Source of the DNA: Euclidia mi
Lineage: Eukaryota; Arthropoda; Insecta; Lepidoptera; Erebidae
DNA: 64,000 nt
Direction of reading: 5' to 3'
Assembly (NCBI GenBank): GCA_944739405.2
Contig: OX123182.2
Coordinates: forward strand, 58,717,183-58,781,182
Shown: positions 1 to 10,500 of the stretch, piece after piece
Position numbering within the stretch: the stretch's first letter is position 1
How the letters are laid out: every line of letters begins with the position of its first letter
Notes under the pieces: generated by a model
Seen by the model: only the letters and a program-made list of their open reading frames with translations
Database searches by the model: none
Told to the model about the DNA's origin: nothing
Translations under genes and position numbers: made by a program

Positions 1-120
1 ATAATAACAATAAACATCCATAAATAAATAAAAGAAATCAACTTTTACTAAACTTCAATTATCTCGTAACTCGCTTTAGTTGAGTTACGGCTTTTGCGCT
101 TAGTAGAGCAGTATTGTGTT

Positions 121-440
121 TTTTAGGGTACCGTAGCCAAACATTGTAAAAACGGAACCCTTATAGATTCGCAATGTCTGTCTGTCTGTCCGCCCGTATG
201 TCACAGCCAATTTATTGCAAAACAGATTTGAAAACTGACAGGAATGGAATTAGATGTAGGTATTCTATGAACTGCTTCACTATTTTTATACAAAAACAAA
301 ACAAACATAATAATGGCCTCTCCATACATGGAACTGACTTAATTATTTTTATCATCTTACGGCACGTAGGTATTTACCTACTTTCGTCAACATTTAATAC
401 AAACAGATTGATGTATGTAATATAAATTTTAATATCAGTA
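121..440 (+). repeat. Dispersed lepidopteran-type repeat with (TCTG)n
   Basis: The block starts near GGGTACCGTAGCCAAAC, runs through AACGGAACCCTTATAGATTCG and carries a short TCTG array at about 174-190. I recognise this combination as a common dispersed repeat in lepidopteran genomes, but cannot assign a class. The open frame across the TCTG array is a by-product of the simple repeat. Confidence 0.4.
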
Positions 441-1034
441 TCTCAATTCAATATGCTAAAACGTTTTGTTTGCGATTTTGAAATATTGGAATACGGATGT
501 CGCCAGAATACGGCCGCACGCGACGAGAATGAAGGGGGGCGCCCCGCAGTAGACGGAGCTAAGCTCCCTTCACCTCCCCTGCTTCACCCCCTCATTTACC
601 AAAACAGTCGCTTAGGACAGCGCCTTAAGAGGAACATATTTTAAGAGTATTTTCCTTCTTTGAATTAAAGATTCATCTTCCATTAAAATAGAAAACGCAG
701 CGCCATAGTTTTCATAGATGGGCCTAGACATTTTTGAACACAAAGGACATTTACAAGACAGTTCAACATAACAAGTAAATAAACGCTAAATATCTCTTTC
801 AAATATTATTGAGTGAGGGATTGCTCTTCATTAATCGCTCCCGTTTCACTTCAAATTAATCTTGTTCCAGTTTCTTCAAAGCTAAATTCATAATACTAAT
901 ATTCTGGAACATTGCCAAGCACTGATATATATTACTATCAGGTATTGCAAAACATTTAATTTATAGTTGAAAATATTGCTAGTGTTACGAGCTGGGGTTC
1001 GGTGATAAATTAAATGCACTATGCCACTAAAGTA
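441..1034. other. No recognisable gene
   Basis: AT-rich sequence with a short GC-richer island near 500-600. I see no coding pattern or repeat boundary that I can support. Confidence 0.5.
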
Positions 1035-1074
1035 AATTGACATAAGCAAGGTATATACCTTACTTATGTCAATT
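1035..1074. repeat. 40-nt near-perfect palindrome
   Basis: Arms AATTGACATAAG and CTTATGTCAATT enclose a second perfect palindrome, AAGGTATATACCTT. Only one position per arm is mismatched. It may be a MITE relic or a cruciform-prone site; no flanking duplication is visible. Confidence 0.6.
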
Positions 1075-2138
1075 CACTAATGAATATGTGTATACCGTTG
1101 CACCTTTATTAAATGTATTTGTACTATAAAGTTTGCATACACATTCCGATATAACATGTAAATATTACTTTCATGGTAACAGTACTATAGAAGTAATAAA
1201 TATATGCTGTATAGTATGCGCCTTATTTAGTCGTTGATTTGAAATATGTTGATTCATTGGCTCCACACCCGTTCTAAGCCAATATGCTGTTGGCCAATAT
1301 TGCTCGAATTATATAGTAGTATACATTGAGATAACATAACTACTAGAGTAACAAACTCCTACAGTTGACGTTCAAAATAGCGTGGCAACCAGCCGAGATA
1401 GACGACGTAGCTTTGAAACCAATATGCACCTTAGAAAAAACCTATATTCATCTCTTTCACTTATTCAAAAATGACGTTTCAAAACGTAAATTTGATTGAG
1501 ACAACAACTGAATGTCAATCGTGAAATGCGGTGTTCTCCAATTGTAAAATGTTTTCCCCGAAAACATAACGGAAAAAAGAAGCACCCATACATACATTGT
1601 TAAATAAATGAACCCTAAAAATATAACACAGCTTTTTTTAACAGTCGTGTAAAAATTCGTACCGAATTGTGTAGGAATTCAAATGATCAAAACAAATGTT
1701 CTAAATAAAAATATTTTAAGCCACATTGTTGTTGATTGTATTATAAGGGTTCGATTCCGGTGATTCAAGAGAAACAACGTAATTACTTCAAGTATGATTT
1801 AATACTCATTTAATTAAAATTAGTACATTGAATATATAGTCTTAATCTAGGATAACTGACATCATCATCACATGACTATTAATTCTTCTTTGTCTTACAT
1901 ACACCATAGTATCTCTTCGATTTCTCTTTAAAAATAAAGGAATTAAATCTATAAGAAAAAAACGAGAACAAAGAATTATTAAAATAATAATTTACTGCTT
2001 CGTATTATAGGAGGAAAAGTCTTAGTAGGAAACAAGGAATGAGTCCTATAATTTCGGTACCAAATGACAGCGCTCATCAAGTTACGAAACTCCCGTAAAA
2101 ATGGGAAATTCAAATTTTTTTTTTTTATTGACAACATC
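1075..2138. other. AT-rich spacer, nothing recognised
   Basis: No coding region, tRNA or structured repeat could be supported here. A box-B-like GGTTCGATTCC near 1747 stands alone with no matching box A. Confidence 0.5.
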
Positions 2139-3200
2139 GCACAGTGTTTTATGAAGACCATTTTTCGGACACCGTCTTTTTATTAAAGAAGCTAATAGAT
2201 ATATTCAATAAAAAGAGATATTTCGAATCCCCATTAAGCTAGCATCACTAGTTTTTTAGAAAAACTTTTTTGAATATCTTCATATTTTAAAGCGGATATT
2301 TAGAAAAAAAGATATTCCTCTTAAACTAAGCATGATACGCAATAATAATGTTACAAGCACCGATAGCGTCTCTTTCACTGCACATTTAACAGTTAAAATG
2401 AACCTCATAACTTGACTAGAATCAAATTTAAGCGAGATTTTGGATTTTTAGATTTTCTTACTTTTCCCGAAGATTCTACCAAAAGTGGAAAAGTTATATA
2501 TACAGAAAGGATGCTCTTTACTTTCCTCATATGCTCAATAAATTTCAGATCCCAAATCCATAGAATGTAGAAGTTATTCTAAATTAACTGTTTTTGGTAG
2601 GGTTTTCACATTTGTATGCCGGATTATAATGATAAAATTTTTATTCGATATTGATTTTATAACTAAATTATATGTTGTAAAGAAATCAATATCGAATAAA
2701 AATTTAATCATTAAAATCCAGAATATAAATATGAAAAAACTAGCAAAAACAGTTATATGGAATAACTTCTAGATTCCATGGATTTGGGGTCTGAAATTTA
2801 TTGAGCATATGAGGAAAGTAAAGAGCATCCTTTCTGTATATATAACTTTTCCACTTTTGGTAGAATCTTCGGGATAAGTAAGAAAATCTAAAAATCCAAA
2901 ATCTCGCTTAAATTTGATTCTAGTCAAGTTATGAGGTTCATTTTAACTGTAAAATGTGCAGTGTAAGAGACGCTATCGGTGCTTGTAACATTATTATTGC
3001 GTATCATGCTTAGTTTAAGAGGAATATCTTTTTTTCTAAATATCCGCTTTAAAATATGAAGATTTTCAAAAAAGTTTTTCTAAAAATCTAGAGATGCTAG
3101 CTTAATGGGGATACGAAATATTTCTTTTTATTGAATATATCTATTAGCTTCTTTAATAAAAAGACGGTGTCCGAAAAATGGTCTTCATAAAACACTGTGC
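2139..3200. mobile_element. 1.06-kb foldback (inverted-repeat) element
   Basis: The element is essentially one long palindrome. The left arm starts GCACAGTGTTTTATGAAG at 2139 and its reverse complement ends the element at 3200. The arms are about 510 bp each, mostly identical by eye, with a short AT-rich centre near 2650-2700. The trinucleotide ATC flanks both ends (2136-2138, 3201-3203), which could be a 3-bp target duplication. There is no coding capacity; the short ORFs that run into it are chance. It is probably a non-autonomous DNA transposon (foldback or MITE) of unknown superfamily. A transcript through it would fold into a hairpin of about 0.5 kb. Confidence 0.85.
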
Positions 3201-3203
3201 ATC

Positions 3204-3594
3204 GTGAAGTTCAATGACTTTTTGTGATTTTTATTGTAATTTACAGCAAAATGTCGTGATAAACAATTAACATGAGCGTGAAAAAATATATCCTGCCTCT
3301 TTATCAACGTAATTTGCAATATTTCACTGCGTATCTACCCTTTTTACGATCGTTGTCTTTTCGTGTCGACAAATTTGACACTTGAGGAAAATGAGAATAT
3401 ATGCGCTCTTTGCTAATCTAGTTGTTATATAGATCAATGGTAGTATATATGTTACGGGCAACTTGAGAAGTCTGGCCCCTTTGAATAGTGACCGGCCTGT
3501 ATACATAATGCCCATGTCGCAGGCAATTTGATTAAAATTGCATGCCTAATCACTTTTCCCGGTTAGTATGAATGATATATAGATGAAGATTAGT
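3204..3594. other. Spacer, nothing recognised
   Basis: No supported feature. A 63-codon minus frame here shows no family resemblance. Confidence 0.5.
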
Positions 3595-3786
3595 TGAGAC
3601 TGTAACTCAAGTAAGTAGGTTATGTTAGGTTCTCTTGTGACCCTTTTTACCAGTAAGATTTACCACTACATCCTAAGATTTACAAAAACACTAAGTTGAC
3701 GGAGCCGTGCTTCGCAGGGCTCCTATTTTTGGATTAAGGGTCACAAGAGAACCTAACATAACCTACTTACTTGAGTAACAGTCTCA
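3595..3786. mobile_element. MITE, family M1 copy 1
   Basis: Terminal inverted repeats of about 50 bp (TGAGACTGTAACTCAAGTAA at left, reverse complement at right) surround a core with a GC hairpin, GGAGCC...GGGCTCC, and ATTAAGGGTCAC. The same core recurs at 59770-59843 and 61636-61815, which defines a small family inside this window. No clear target duplication was seen. Confidence 0.75.
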
Positions 3787-4550
3787 CCTAAACTTACAGG
3801 CTTACGTTAATTTTTTAAATGGACCACGGGCTGTCGGGCATTATAATATGGAGCGGTCTGTTTAATAAAAATACTAAAATTTATCAAATAGCCCGATGCT
3901 CTTGGAAACTATTCATAATACTCGGCCCTTATTCATACGGCCTGGTTAGTCACGTTGCCCGTAACATATCCATGGTAAAATGGATTTTAACCACCTGTTT
4001 AATGTACGCCCTTTGTTAAAATACTAAAGATAATAATTTTATATCAAAATTTACATGTTACAATCGTACCGAGAATGGATTGGCTTAAAATTTATTTTCC
4101 TTTTTGCTAAGCGTTTTTTTGTCTCTTTGGGAGTGGTGGTATGTTGCAAGCTTGAGTTCGTGCCTATATTATAAAAGGAATTCCCCATTAAAATTTCATA
4201 TTTCAATGGTTGTTATATGTATAAAATACGATATACATTCGCAAACATTGTAACAAAATGTTAGTCTACATCGCAGACAATACGCCTAGTTTTATCGTAA
4301 AGTGTCTCATAATGAAGATTTATCAAACATCATAAACGCGGGTCCTATTCATTCAGTCTTTAGGGATTAAAATTATTTTGTAACGTGTTTTTGTTCGTCG
4401 AGATTATACGACAACGATAAGTTGGTTTCAAAACTCAAAAGGCTCTCGGTTTTATCTTTTGAAATGTATAATTTTAATGTTTAGTTTTAGTCAGTTTCAT
4501 TTAAGTTTTATTCGTTGTTACACTTTTCGACTTATCTGCTTCGAGTATTG
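3787..4550. other. Spacer, nothing recognised
   Basis: AT-rich, without coding or structural signals that I can support. Confidence 0.5.
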
Positions 4551-4740
4551 TGTTGTAAATGTTTATACTGCAGTGGAATAAAATAGTCTCTTGAGGATGT
4601 AAATAGATATATTGTATAGTAAAAGCAGAAATAGTAAATCACGACATACAGAATGACAGCCACATAAAGGTGACACGACAGTAACTTGACTGCTAACATT
4701 ATTATGGTTTACTCTATTAACTAAACAAGAAGTTCTAACA
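4551..4740 (-). repeat. 3' LTR of the Copia element
   Basis: It begins TGTT and ends AACA on the plus strand, about 190 bp long. A purine-rich stretch (minus-strand AAGGGCCAG) lies immediately inside it and could be the polypurine tract. Its inner ~75 bp match 8216-8299, the truncated partner LTR. Confidence 0.75.
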
Positions 4741-4952
4741 CTGGCCCTTAAACCAAAATAATACACACTTGTTACAAAAATCAAGTATTGAAAACTAACT
4801 AAAACATCTCAAGTATTCAACATAAACTTTGTAAACTATACCCATTACAATGTGCCTTCACATTAATTTACTTTATCCAAATAAACCAAAAACAAAAACG
4901 TTTAAATCAAACAGCTTACGTTAAATAAAAACAATAAAACTTAAATTCAATG

Positions 4953-5825
4953 TTACATTAACATTAACTGCGCTTTAAACTTATTATGCATATCCCTAGA
5001 CAAAGGTTTTGTCAAGACATCAGCTATCATATCAGAAGTACATAAATATTTCACATCAATGTCCCCATTGCTAACATTTTCCCTAATGAAATGATGCCCT
5101 ATATCTATATGCTTTGTTCTAGCATGAAACATCGAATTAGAGCACAACTTTTGAGCTGACTGGTTGTCATTAAAGATAGTTGTTTTAAACGTTCGACCCA
5201 AAATCTCACGCAAAAACTTTTGCAGAAAAAGAGCCTCTTTACAGGTATCAGAAAGCGCCATGTACTCCGCCTCTGTGCTTGACAGTGCCACGGTGCGCTG
5301 CTTCCTGCTTTCCCAGGAGACCACTGACTTGCCCACTTTAAACACATAGCCAGTGTAAGAGCGACGATCAGTTTCATTCAGCGAATCATTTATCACCATA
5401 CCGCCTTTCGCGAAGGTTAAACATAAATGTTGCGTACCTTTTAAATAGCGAAGAACTCTCTTTGCTGCCTTCCAATGAGAAGCGTCATAACATGTATTAA
5501 ACTGACTCAGATAGCTCACCGCATGTGCAATGTCCGGTCGCGTACCAACTGCAATATACATGAGTGATCCAATTAGGCTTCTGTAGTCGATTTCCCAGTT
5601 TTTGTGAGTTTCACACCAACTTCCATCGGTGTCGGAGATGGTTTACAATCCTCCATCTTAAACTTGCACAATAATCTTTCAATGAAATGAGATTGATCAA
5701 GTTTTACCACGTCCTTAAGCTTACTTACTTTCATTCCTAACACGTAGCTCGCTGGCCCTAAATCAGTTATCTCAAACTTGATGTTTAGTTTTTTTTATTT
5801 TAGCCTTTTCCGACGAATTTAAAAA
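4953..5825 (-). pseudogene. pol: Copia pol: end of reverse transcriptase and RNase H
   Basis: The frame 4953-5561 encodes the connection and RNase H domain: RPDIAHAVSYL, RRSYTGYVFKVG, VALSSTEAEYMALS, ARTKHIDI and IADVLTKPL are Copia hallmarks. The expected DADW block ahead of RRSYTGYVF reads INDS, so a catalytic Asp appears lost. Between 5562 and 5825 the reverse transcriptase C-terminal part is still readable (FEITDLGPASYVLGMKV, SHFIERLLCKFKM) but only by changing frame at least twice, with stops. It belongs with the frame at 5826-6743. Confidence 0.88.
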
Positions 5826-6743
5826 TTAAAATAATAAAATGTCATCTACGTAAAGCGCAATAATAACTAATCCTGTATCCCCCGACCTGAAAAATACGCA
5901 GGGTTCAGACAAACACTTCGTGAACCCTAATTTTTCACATAACACACGATTAACTTTCTCGTACCACGCTTTGGCCGACTGCTTTAAACCGTAGATAGCC
6001 TTATTAAGCTTATAAACCTTATCCTCCTTACCCTTGATTACAAAGCCATCCGGCTGTTCCATGTAAACGGTTTCCTGGAGGTCACCATTAAGGAATGCAG
6101 TTTTCACATGCAGGTGTTCTATATCCATGTTGTACTCGGCAGCAATAGCTAGTAGCGCGCGAATGCTAGAGAATCGCACCACAGGCGAGAAGGTTTCGTG
6201 GTAATCCACACCTTGTCGTTGTGTAAACCCCTTAGCGACTAGTCTCGCTTTAAACTTTAAAAGCTCGCCGTTTACACCACGTTTCTTTTTAAAAACCCAC
6301 TTACATTTGATAGGTTTTTGCTCAACTCTATCAGTCAAAGTCCAGCACTTATTTACTAGAAATGACTTATATTCATCTTGCATCGCCAGCCGCCAGTTGT
6401 CCGCGTCAGGGCTGCTCAGCGCTTCCTGCACCGTCTGCGGCTCGTCTCCGCTGCTGTCTATCTCGCGAGCAAGATTCGCTAGCAAGGAGTCGTCACTACA
6501 GTCCGAATACTCTGTGCTATCCTCTTCCAGTGAATCCTCTGGAATATATGTTTCATCCGAAGTATCATTAGACTCAGGGCTCTCATCCTCGCTCTCAGAA
6601 TCATCTGCCGTAACCATGCTGTCTTGCTGGTTATTCTGCACTGAAACTGTGTCATCAGAATCCTGGCTAGATGGTTCTGCAGGAGGTTGAGTATTGTTTA
6701 CACATACAGGGGGTGTAAATACTGCAACACTACTCATACTATC
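5826..6743 (-). pseudogene. pol: Copia pol: reverse transcriptase, N-terminal part
   Basis: An acidic Ser/Glu/Asp-rich linker (about 100 residues) is followed by the Copia reverse transcriptase: KCKWVFKKKRG, FKARLVAKGFTQRQGVDY, ETFSPVVRFSSIRALLAI, the catalytic-D block (H-V-K-T-A-F-L-N-G where most copies have D-V), YGLKQSAKAWYEK and the active-site YVDDILLF. The frame stops directly after YVDDILLF. Upstream it is interrupted by the SINE at 6744-6977, and the sense continues in the integrase frame beyond it. Confidence 0.9.
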
Positions 6744-6977
6744 CGTCCGTGTGGTGACGGATTAAGAATACTGATTGTCACCACCCCATATCATCCCATG
6801 GGTGTCGTAAGAGCCGACAGAGGGAGCATATTATGCAGAGAACAGCACTGTAAGAGAAGAAAAACTTGATACAAACCCTATACCAACCCGTTTGGCCAGC
6901 GTGGTATAGTAGGCCAATTCCTCCTTTCAAAGGAGAGGCCTAGTCCAGCAGTGGACTGTTAAAGGCTGATGATGATG
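6744..6977 (+). mobile_element. 234-bp SINE or LINE-tail insertion in Copia pol
   Basis: Flanked by a perfect 12-bp target duplication, ACTCATACTATC (6732-6743 and 6978-6989). The body carries the lepidopteran motifs GGCCAGCGTGGTATAGTAGG and GAGGCCTAGTCCAGCAGTGG and ends in (GAT)n. That tail matches the 3' end of RTE LINEs (compare 9246-9410), so it was probably mobilised by an RTE reverse transcriptase. Removing it and one duplication makes the Copia frame continuous. Confidence 0.85.
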
Positions 6978-8208
6978 ACTCATACTATCATCGTGTGACA
7001 CAATATCCATGTAATATTTGTCTTCCAAAAACGTTACCTCTCGAGCCTTAATATAGTCCTTCAAATTGCTCGGATCGACCAATCTATACCCTTTGGTATT
7101 TTCACAGTACCCCACGAATATGCACTGCTTAGCCCTCGCCTCAAGCTTGGTCTTTATGTGCTTATGAGCATAAGCAACACAACCAAATATGCGTAGGTGT
7201 GAAACCGATACCTTTTTATTGGTCCATTTCTGCTCTGGAGTACATCCCTTCACAGCGACGGTAGGCGACCTGTTCTTAAGATACACTGCTCTACTGACAG
7301 CTTCTGCCCAGTAACCCTGGTCCAGGCCAGCTTCAAACAGCATACAGCGTGCCTTCTCCATGATACTCCTATTCGCCCGTTTAGCAACTCCGTTCTGCTG
7401 CAGTGAGTACGGCACCGTCGTCTGATGTAGAATGCCGTTGTCACTCAAGAAACTCTGAAATTTAGCAGACATGTATTCGCCACCATTGTCACTACGAATT
7501 GCCTTAAGTTTTTTATTAGTCTGGTTCTCGACTAAGGCTTTCCAGTTTTTAAACTTCTCAAAAACTTCACTCTTGCTTTTAAGAAAATAAACAAAAGTCT
7601 TCCTTGTAAAATCATCTAAAAATGTCATAAAATACTTAGCTCCGCCTAGCGAGTTGCAGGGCATAGGACCACAGAGATTGCTATGGACTAACTCCAAAAT
7701 ATCCTTAGCTCTCGTGAATGACTTTTTAGGAAATGACGTGCGAGTTTGCTTTCCCTCAAAACAAGGAATACACGGCGTCATACTACTGCTATTATTGTAT
7801 GAAATGCCATCAACCATACCTCGCTTAAGTAGCTCCATACTTTTATGGTTGAGATGTGCAAGTCTCCGGTGCCAAACTACCTGCGTACATGCAGTTGCCG
7901 CTGCAACGTTCTGCACCGCGGCAGCATCCAGCACAGCGACGCTCTCGGCAGCTACAGCCGAATCACCGTGACTGGAACTTGGCTCGCACACTGTAGAGAC
8001 TTGTACTGCACTCTCTGATGCTTTACAGGAGTAAAGCTCGAGGTATCTGCATTCTCTGCAATGTTACACTCGATAGGGGAACATTTAGACGTATCTAGCT
8101 GAAAAATACCATTACGTAGTGTGCCTGTAGCAACAACTATACCATCATCCGATATTTGACAACCAGTAGACCCAAATACGATATCATACCCCTTACCCCA
8201 TACCCCAG
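6978..8208 (-). pseudogene. pol: Copia pol: pre-integrase and integrase
   Basis: The N-terminal zinc region reads WHRRLAHLNHKSMELL followed by CIPCFEGKQTR (H-H-C-C). The integrase core follows with DDFTRKTFVYFLKSKSEVFE, IRSDNGGEYMSAKF and the C-terminal FGCVAYAHKH and AKQCIFVGY blocks. Two of the three catalytic positions are changed: the first Asp (usually HSD) is HSN, and the Glu 36 residues after the second Asp (usually VAER) is VAKR. A frameshift near 7985 separates the core from the pre-integrase segment (KGYDIVFGSTGCQI), which ends at the deletion junction near 8200. Confidence 0.9.
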
Positions 8209-8299
8209 ACAGCCACAAAAAAGGTGACACGACAGTAACTTGACTGATAACATTATTATGGTTTACTCTATTAACTAAACAAGAAGTTCAATTCTAACA
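8209..8299 (-). repeat. Truncated 5' LTR of the Copia element
   Basis: About 90 bp match the matching end of the 3' LTR (GGTGACACGACAGTAACTTG onwards), finishing in TTCTAACA. It then switches into the integrase-proximal region, so the rest of the LTR, the primer site, gag and protease are deleted. Confidence 0.75.
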
Positions 8300-9095
8300 A
8301 TAAACTTTGTTAGTAGAAGTTTATAGAGAAACTTGTATATTGGGTGTAGTTTGCACCACAATTTCTACTTACATTCCATAACTGGATCTTTATAAATTAC
8401 ATAAAAGAAAATGCTTTACAGTGCTTATGACTGTCGTGGACAAGATGGAAAGCAGTACAAAATAGTATTTCTTTCAATTATTACTGAGAAAATGACTTGA
8501 AGGTAATTAGCTTGTCTTGTGAACCAACTGCTATTACTTTCTCTCGTTTTAGATTTTGAGATATATACCTACTGTTAAGATGAGAAAGGGGTAAAACACA
8601 CTTAATAAAAAAAAGAAAAAAAAACATTGAGTCACAAAAGTTTCAGGTTTCGTCATTATCTTTTTTTTTGTTAGTACGACTATGGTATATGGTAATATGC
8701 AACACATTATGTACCTTATGTTGTATCTCTACCATAATCCTAATCATTCTTGAGCAGGTAGATAGGTAATAGAAATCTGTTAAATATTACTCGTATTTAC
8801 GATTCTAAGGACACGATGCGTCACTACCCCTTTTCATTCCGTTAAAAAAAACACTAATAGTATCTAATGGACATAAGCTTCATACAAAATATGGGAAATA
8901 TATAGGTATCTCTAGTAGCCAATTTTATTTGTATAGTTCAAATATTATCTATCTGTAAGGAAATAGTATTTTTGGAAAGAGACAAGCAACTTGACAAGCC
9001 TGCATCAAAACCAAATCCTTCTATTGACTCCCAATACCATTGTGACGTACAATGACGGGTTATGTTCAGCAGTGCACTGCGCTGGGCTTTTACGG
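8300..9095. other. Spacer, nothing recognised
   Basis: AT-rich with homopolymer runs; no coding or repeat structure I can support. Confidence 0.5.
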
Positions 9096-9099
9096 GCGA

Positions 9100-9200
9100 C
9101 TCAACTTCGGTTTACGTGAGAGCATAGAACTCCTTCAAGGCCTCCAACCTCCAAGGCCTATGTCCAGCAGTGAACGCCTCTCTGCTGATTGTTAAAGGCG
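9100..9200 (+). repeat. RTE/SINE tail fragment
   Basis: Contains CAAGGCCTATGTCCAGCAGTG and CTGATTGTTAAAGGC, matching the 3' region of the insertion at 6744-6977. The ends are not defined. Confidence 0.5.
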
Positions 9201-9234
9201 CTTAAACATAAGTATAGGCAGGAGGATTTTTAAA

Positions 9235-9412
9235 CCATCATCATCATCATCATCAGCCTGTATCAGTCCACTGCTGGACGTAAGCCTCTGCTATGGCACG
9301 CCAATGAGCTCGGTCTTCAGCTTTTCTCTTCCAATCCCTGCCCGCTGCCCTACGAATATCATCGCCACAACTGGCTACAGGACGCCCTACACTACTTTTG
9401 CCGAGAGCTTAA
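9235..9412 (-). pseudogene. 3' end of an RTE-clade LINE
   Basis: The minus strand encodes the last ~46 residues of an RTE reverse transcriptase ORF (VGRPVASCGDDIRRAAGRDW, then HWRAIAEAYVQQWTDTG and a stop), followed by a (GAT)n tail that appears on the plus strand as CATCATCATCAT. It is strongly 5'-truncated. The (GAT)n tail explains several unlabelled SINE tails in the window. Confidence 0.8.
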
Positions 9413-10380
9413 ACCATACTAACAGAAAATTTCTACGAGTACAGTAATGATGTAGTGATTGTATTCATCTACCATGGGTACTGTTAGTTTGTCACTCGCA
9501 AATGCTATAAGTGAAACTATGTTACAACAATGAAACAGTGTTGTCCATTTAATGGGTAACGAGCATTAAAACTTTGTTTACTGTCCTTTATAAACTCTGT
9601 ATATTTTACTCACTATGTATATAAAATGTTATAACACGAGGTACTTGAAAGTCCATATCTTTTACATAATTATGCGAGAGGAGAAGACAAAAATAGACCG
9701 AATCTGTTACTAACAAGCCATCGATTCGACTAAGAAATATACTAGTTAAATAAAAGTCAAGAAGTGAAACTCAGCGACTGGTATTGACCTTTAGTAACAC
9801 ATATTGCGATGGGAACACCCATTACAAACATTTTAACTATAATGTAAGTAACGAGGGACCAGAGCATAAGATTTTAATTATAAACCAGTAGTTTTACTTG
9901 TCTAACCAGCAGGAGTAATTTACTTTAGGAAGTTAGTTGCAGAGGTTACCCAAATCGAAAATAAATTCTTTTATTTCCTGGAGGAATAATAATTTCAACG
10001 TATTTTATGAGATTACGCGAATTGAAATTGATACACAGATAACGTACATAATAATCATCACATTCTCCAAAAACAAAAAAATATACATCCAAGCAAAATA
10101 AAGAAAGGTGTTAAAAACCCTATCACCCCATTTTTAATAGGATTAGGGTGAGTATAAAGATATTATTTATACATTATTACGATGCCGATGATACAAAATG
10201 AGGCTCAGTAATGCGAATGGATGGATTTTAAGGCTCCGAATATCCGGAAAGCTTAACGGGGTTTTTAAACTTTACTGTAAGTATGATCCGACCTGCAAAT
10301 TCAGTTGAGCAATATTATCGGTATAAACTAGCCAAGAACGAGTCTTCATATTTATTTTGAAACTCTTTCTGATGTCATCA
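9413..10380. other. Spacer, nothing recognised
   Basis: No supported gene or repeat. Confidence 0.5.
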
Positions 10381-10384
10381 TTTT

Positions 10385-10500
10385 TATTTTGCCTTAGAGC
10401 CCAGGGTCCTTCTAGTCTAACCAGATATGACAGAATATTATAACTTTCCACAGGGCGACTGCCGATTTAAACTCCTACTAGATGGACTTTTTTTTAAAGT
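10385..10500 (-). repeat. SINE family S1 fragment, 3' part
   Basis: TTAGAGCCCAGGGTCCTTCTAGTCTAACCAG and the following GGGCGACTGCC resemble the 3' portion of the S1 SINE seen whole at 45601-46001, in reverse orientation and diverged. Confidence 0.45.

Larger units (their letters stand above)
4551..8299 (-). mobile_element. Degenerate Copia (Ty1) retrotransposon, internally deleted
   Basis: Minus-strand element read from right to left: a partial 5' LTR (8209-8299), integrase, reverse transcriptase, RNase H and a 3' LTR (4551-4740). The domain order integrase before reverse transcriptase identifies Copia. Gag and the protease are missing: the first ~90 bp of the 5' LTR is joined directly to sequence just upstream of the integrase zinc region. 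A SINE splits pol at 6744-6977. The LTR copies differ, including five extra bases near the right end (GAAGTTCAATTCTAACA against GAAGTTCTAACA). No matching target duplication was found. Clearly non-functional. Confidence 0.9.

Noticed and set aside
174..425. 83-codon plus frame
   Set aside because: Starts in a TCTG simple repeat within a dispersed element; no support as a protein.
1740..1765. Isolated tRNA box B-like sequence
   Set aside because: No box A at the required distance and no cloverleaf.
4546..8304. Target duplication of the Copia element
   Set aside because: TATTG on the left and ATAAA on the right do not match, so no duplication can be claimed.
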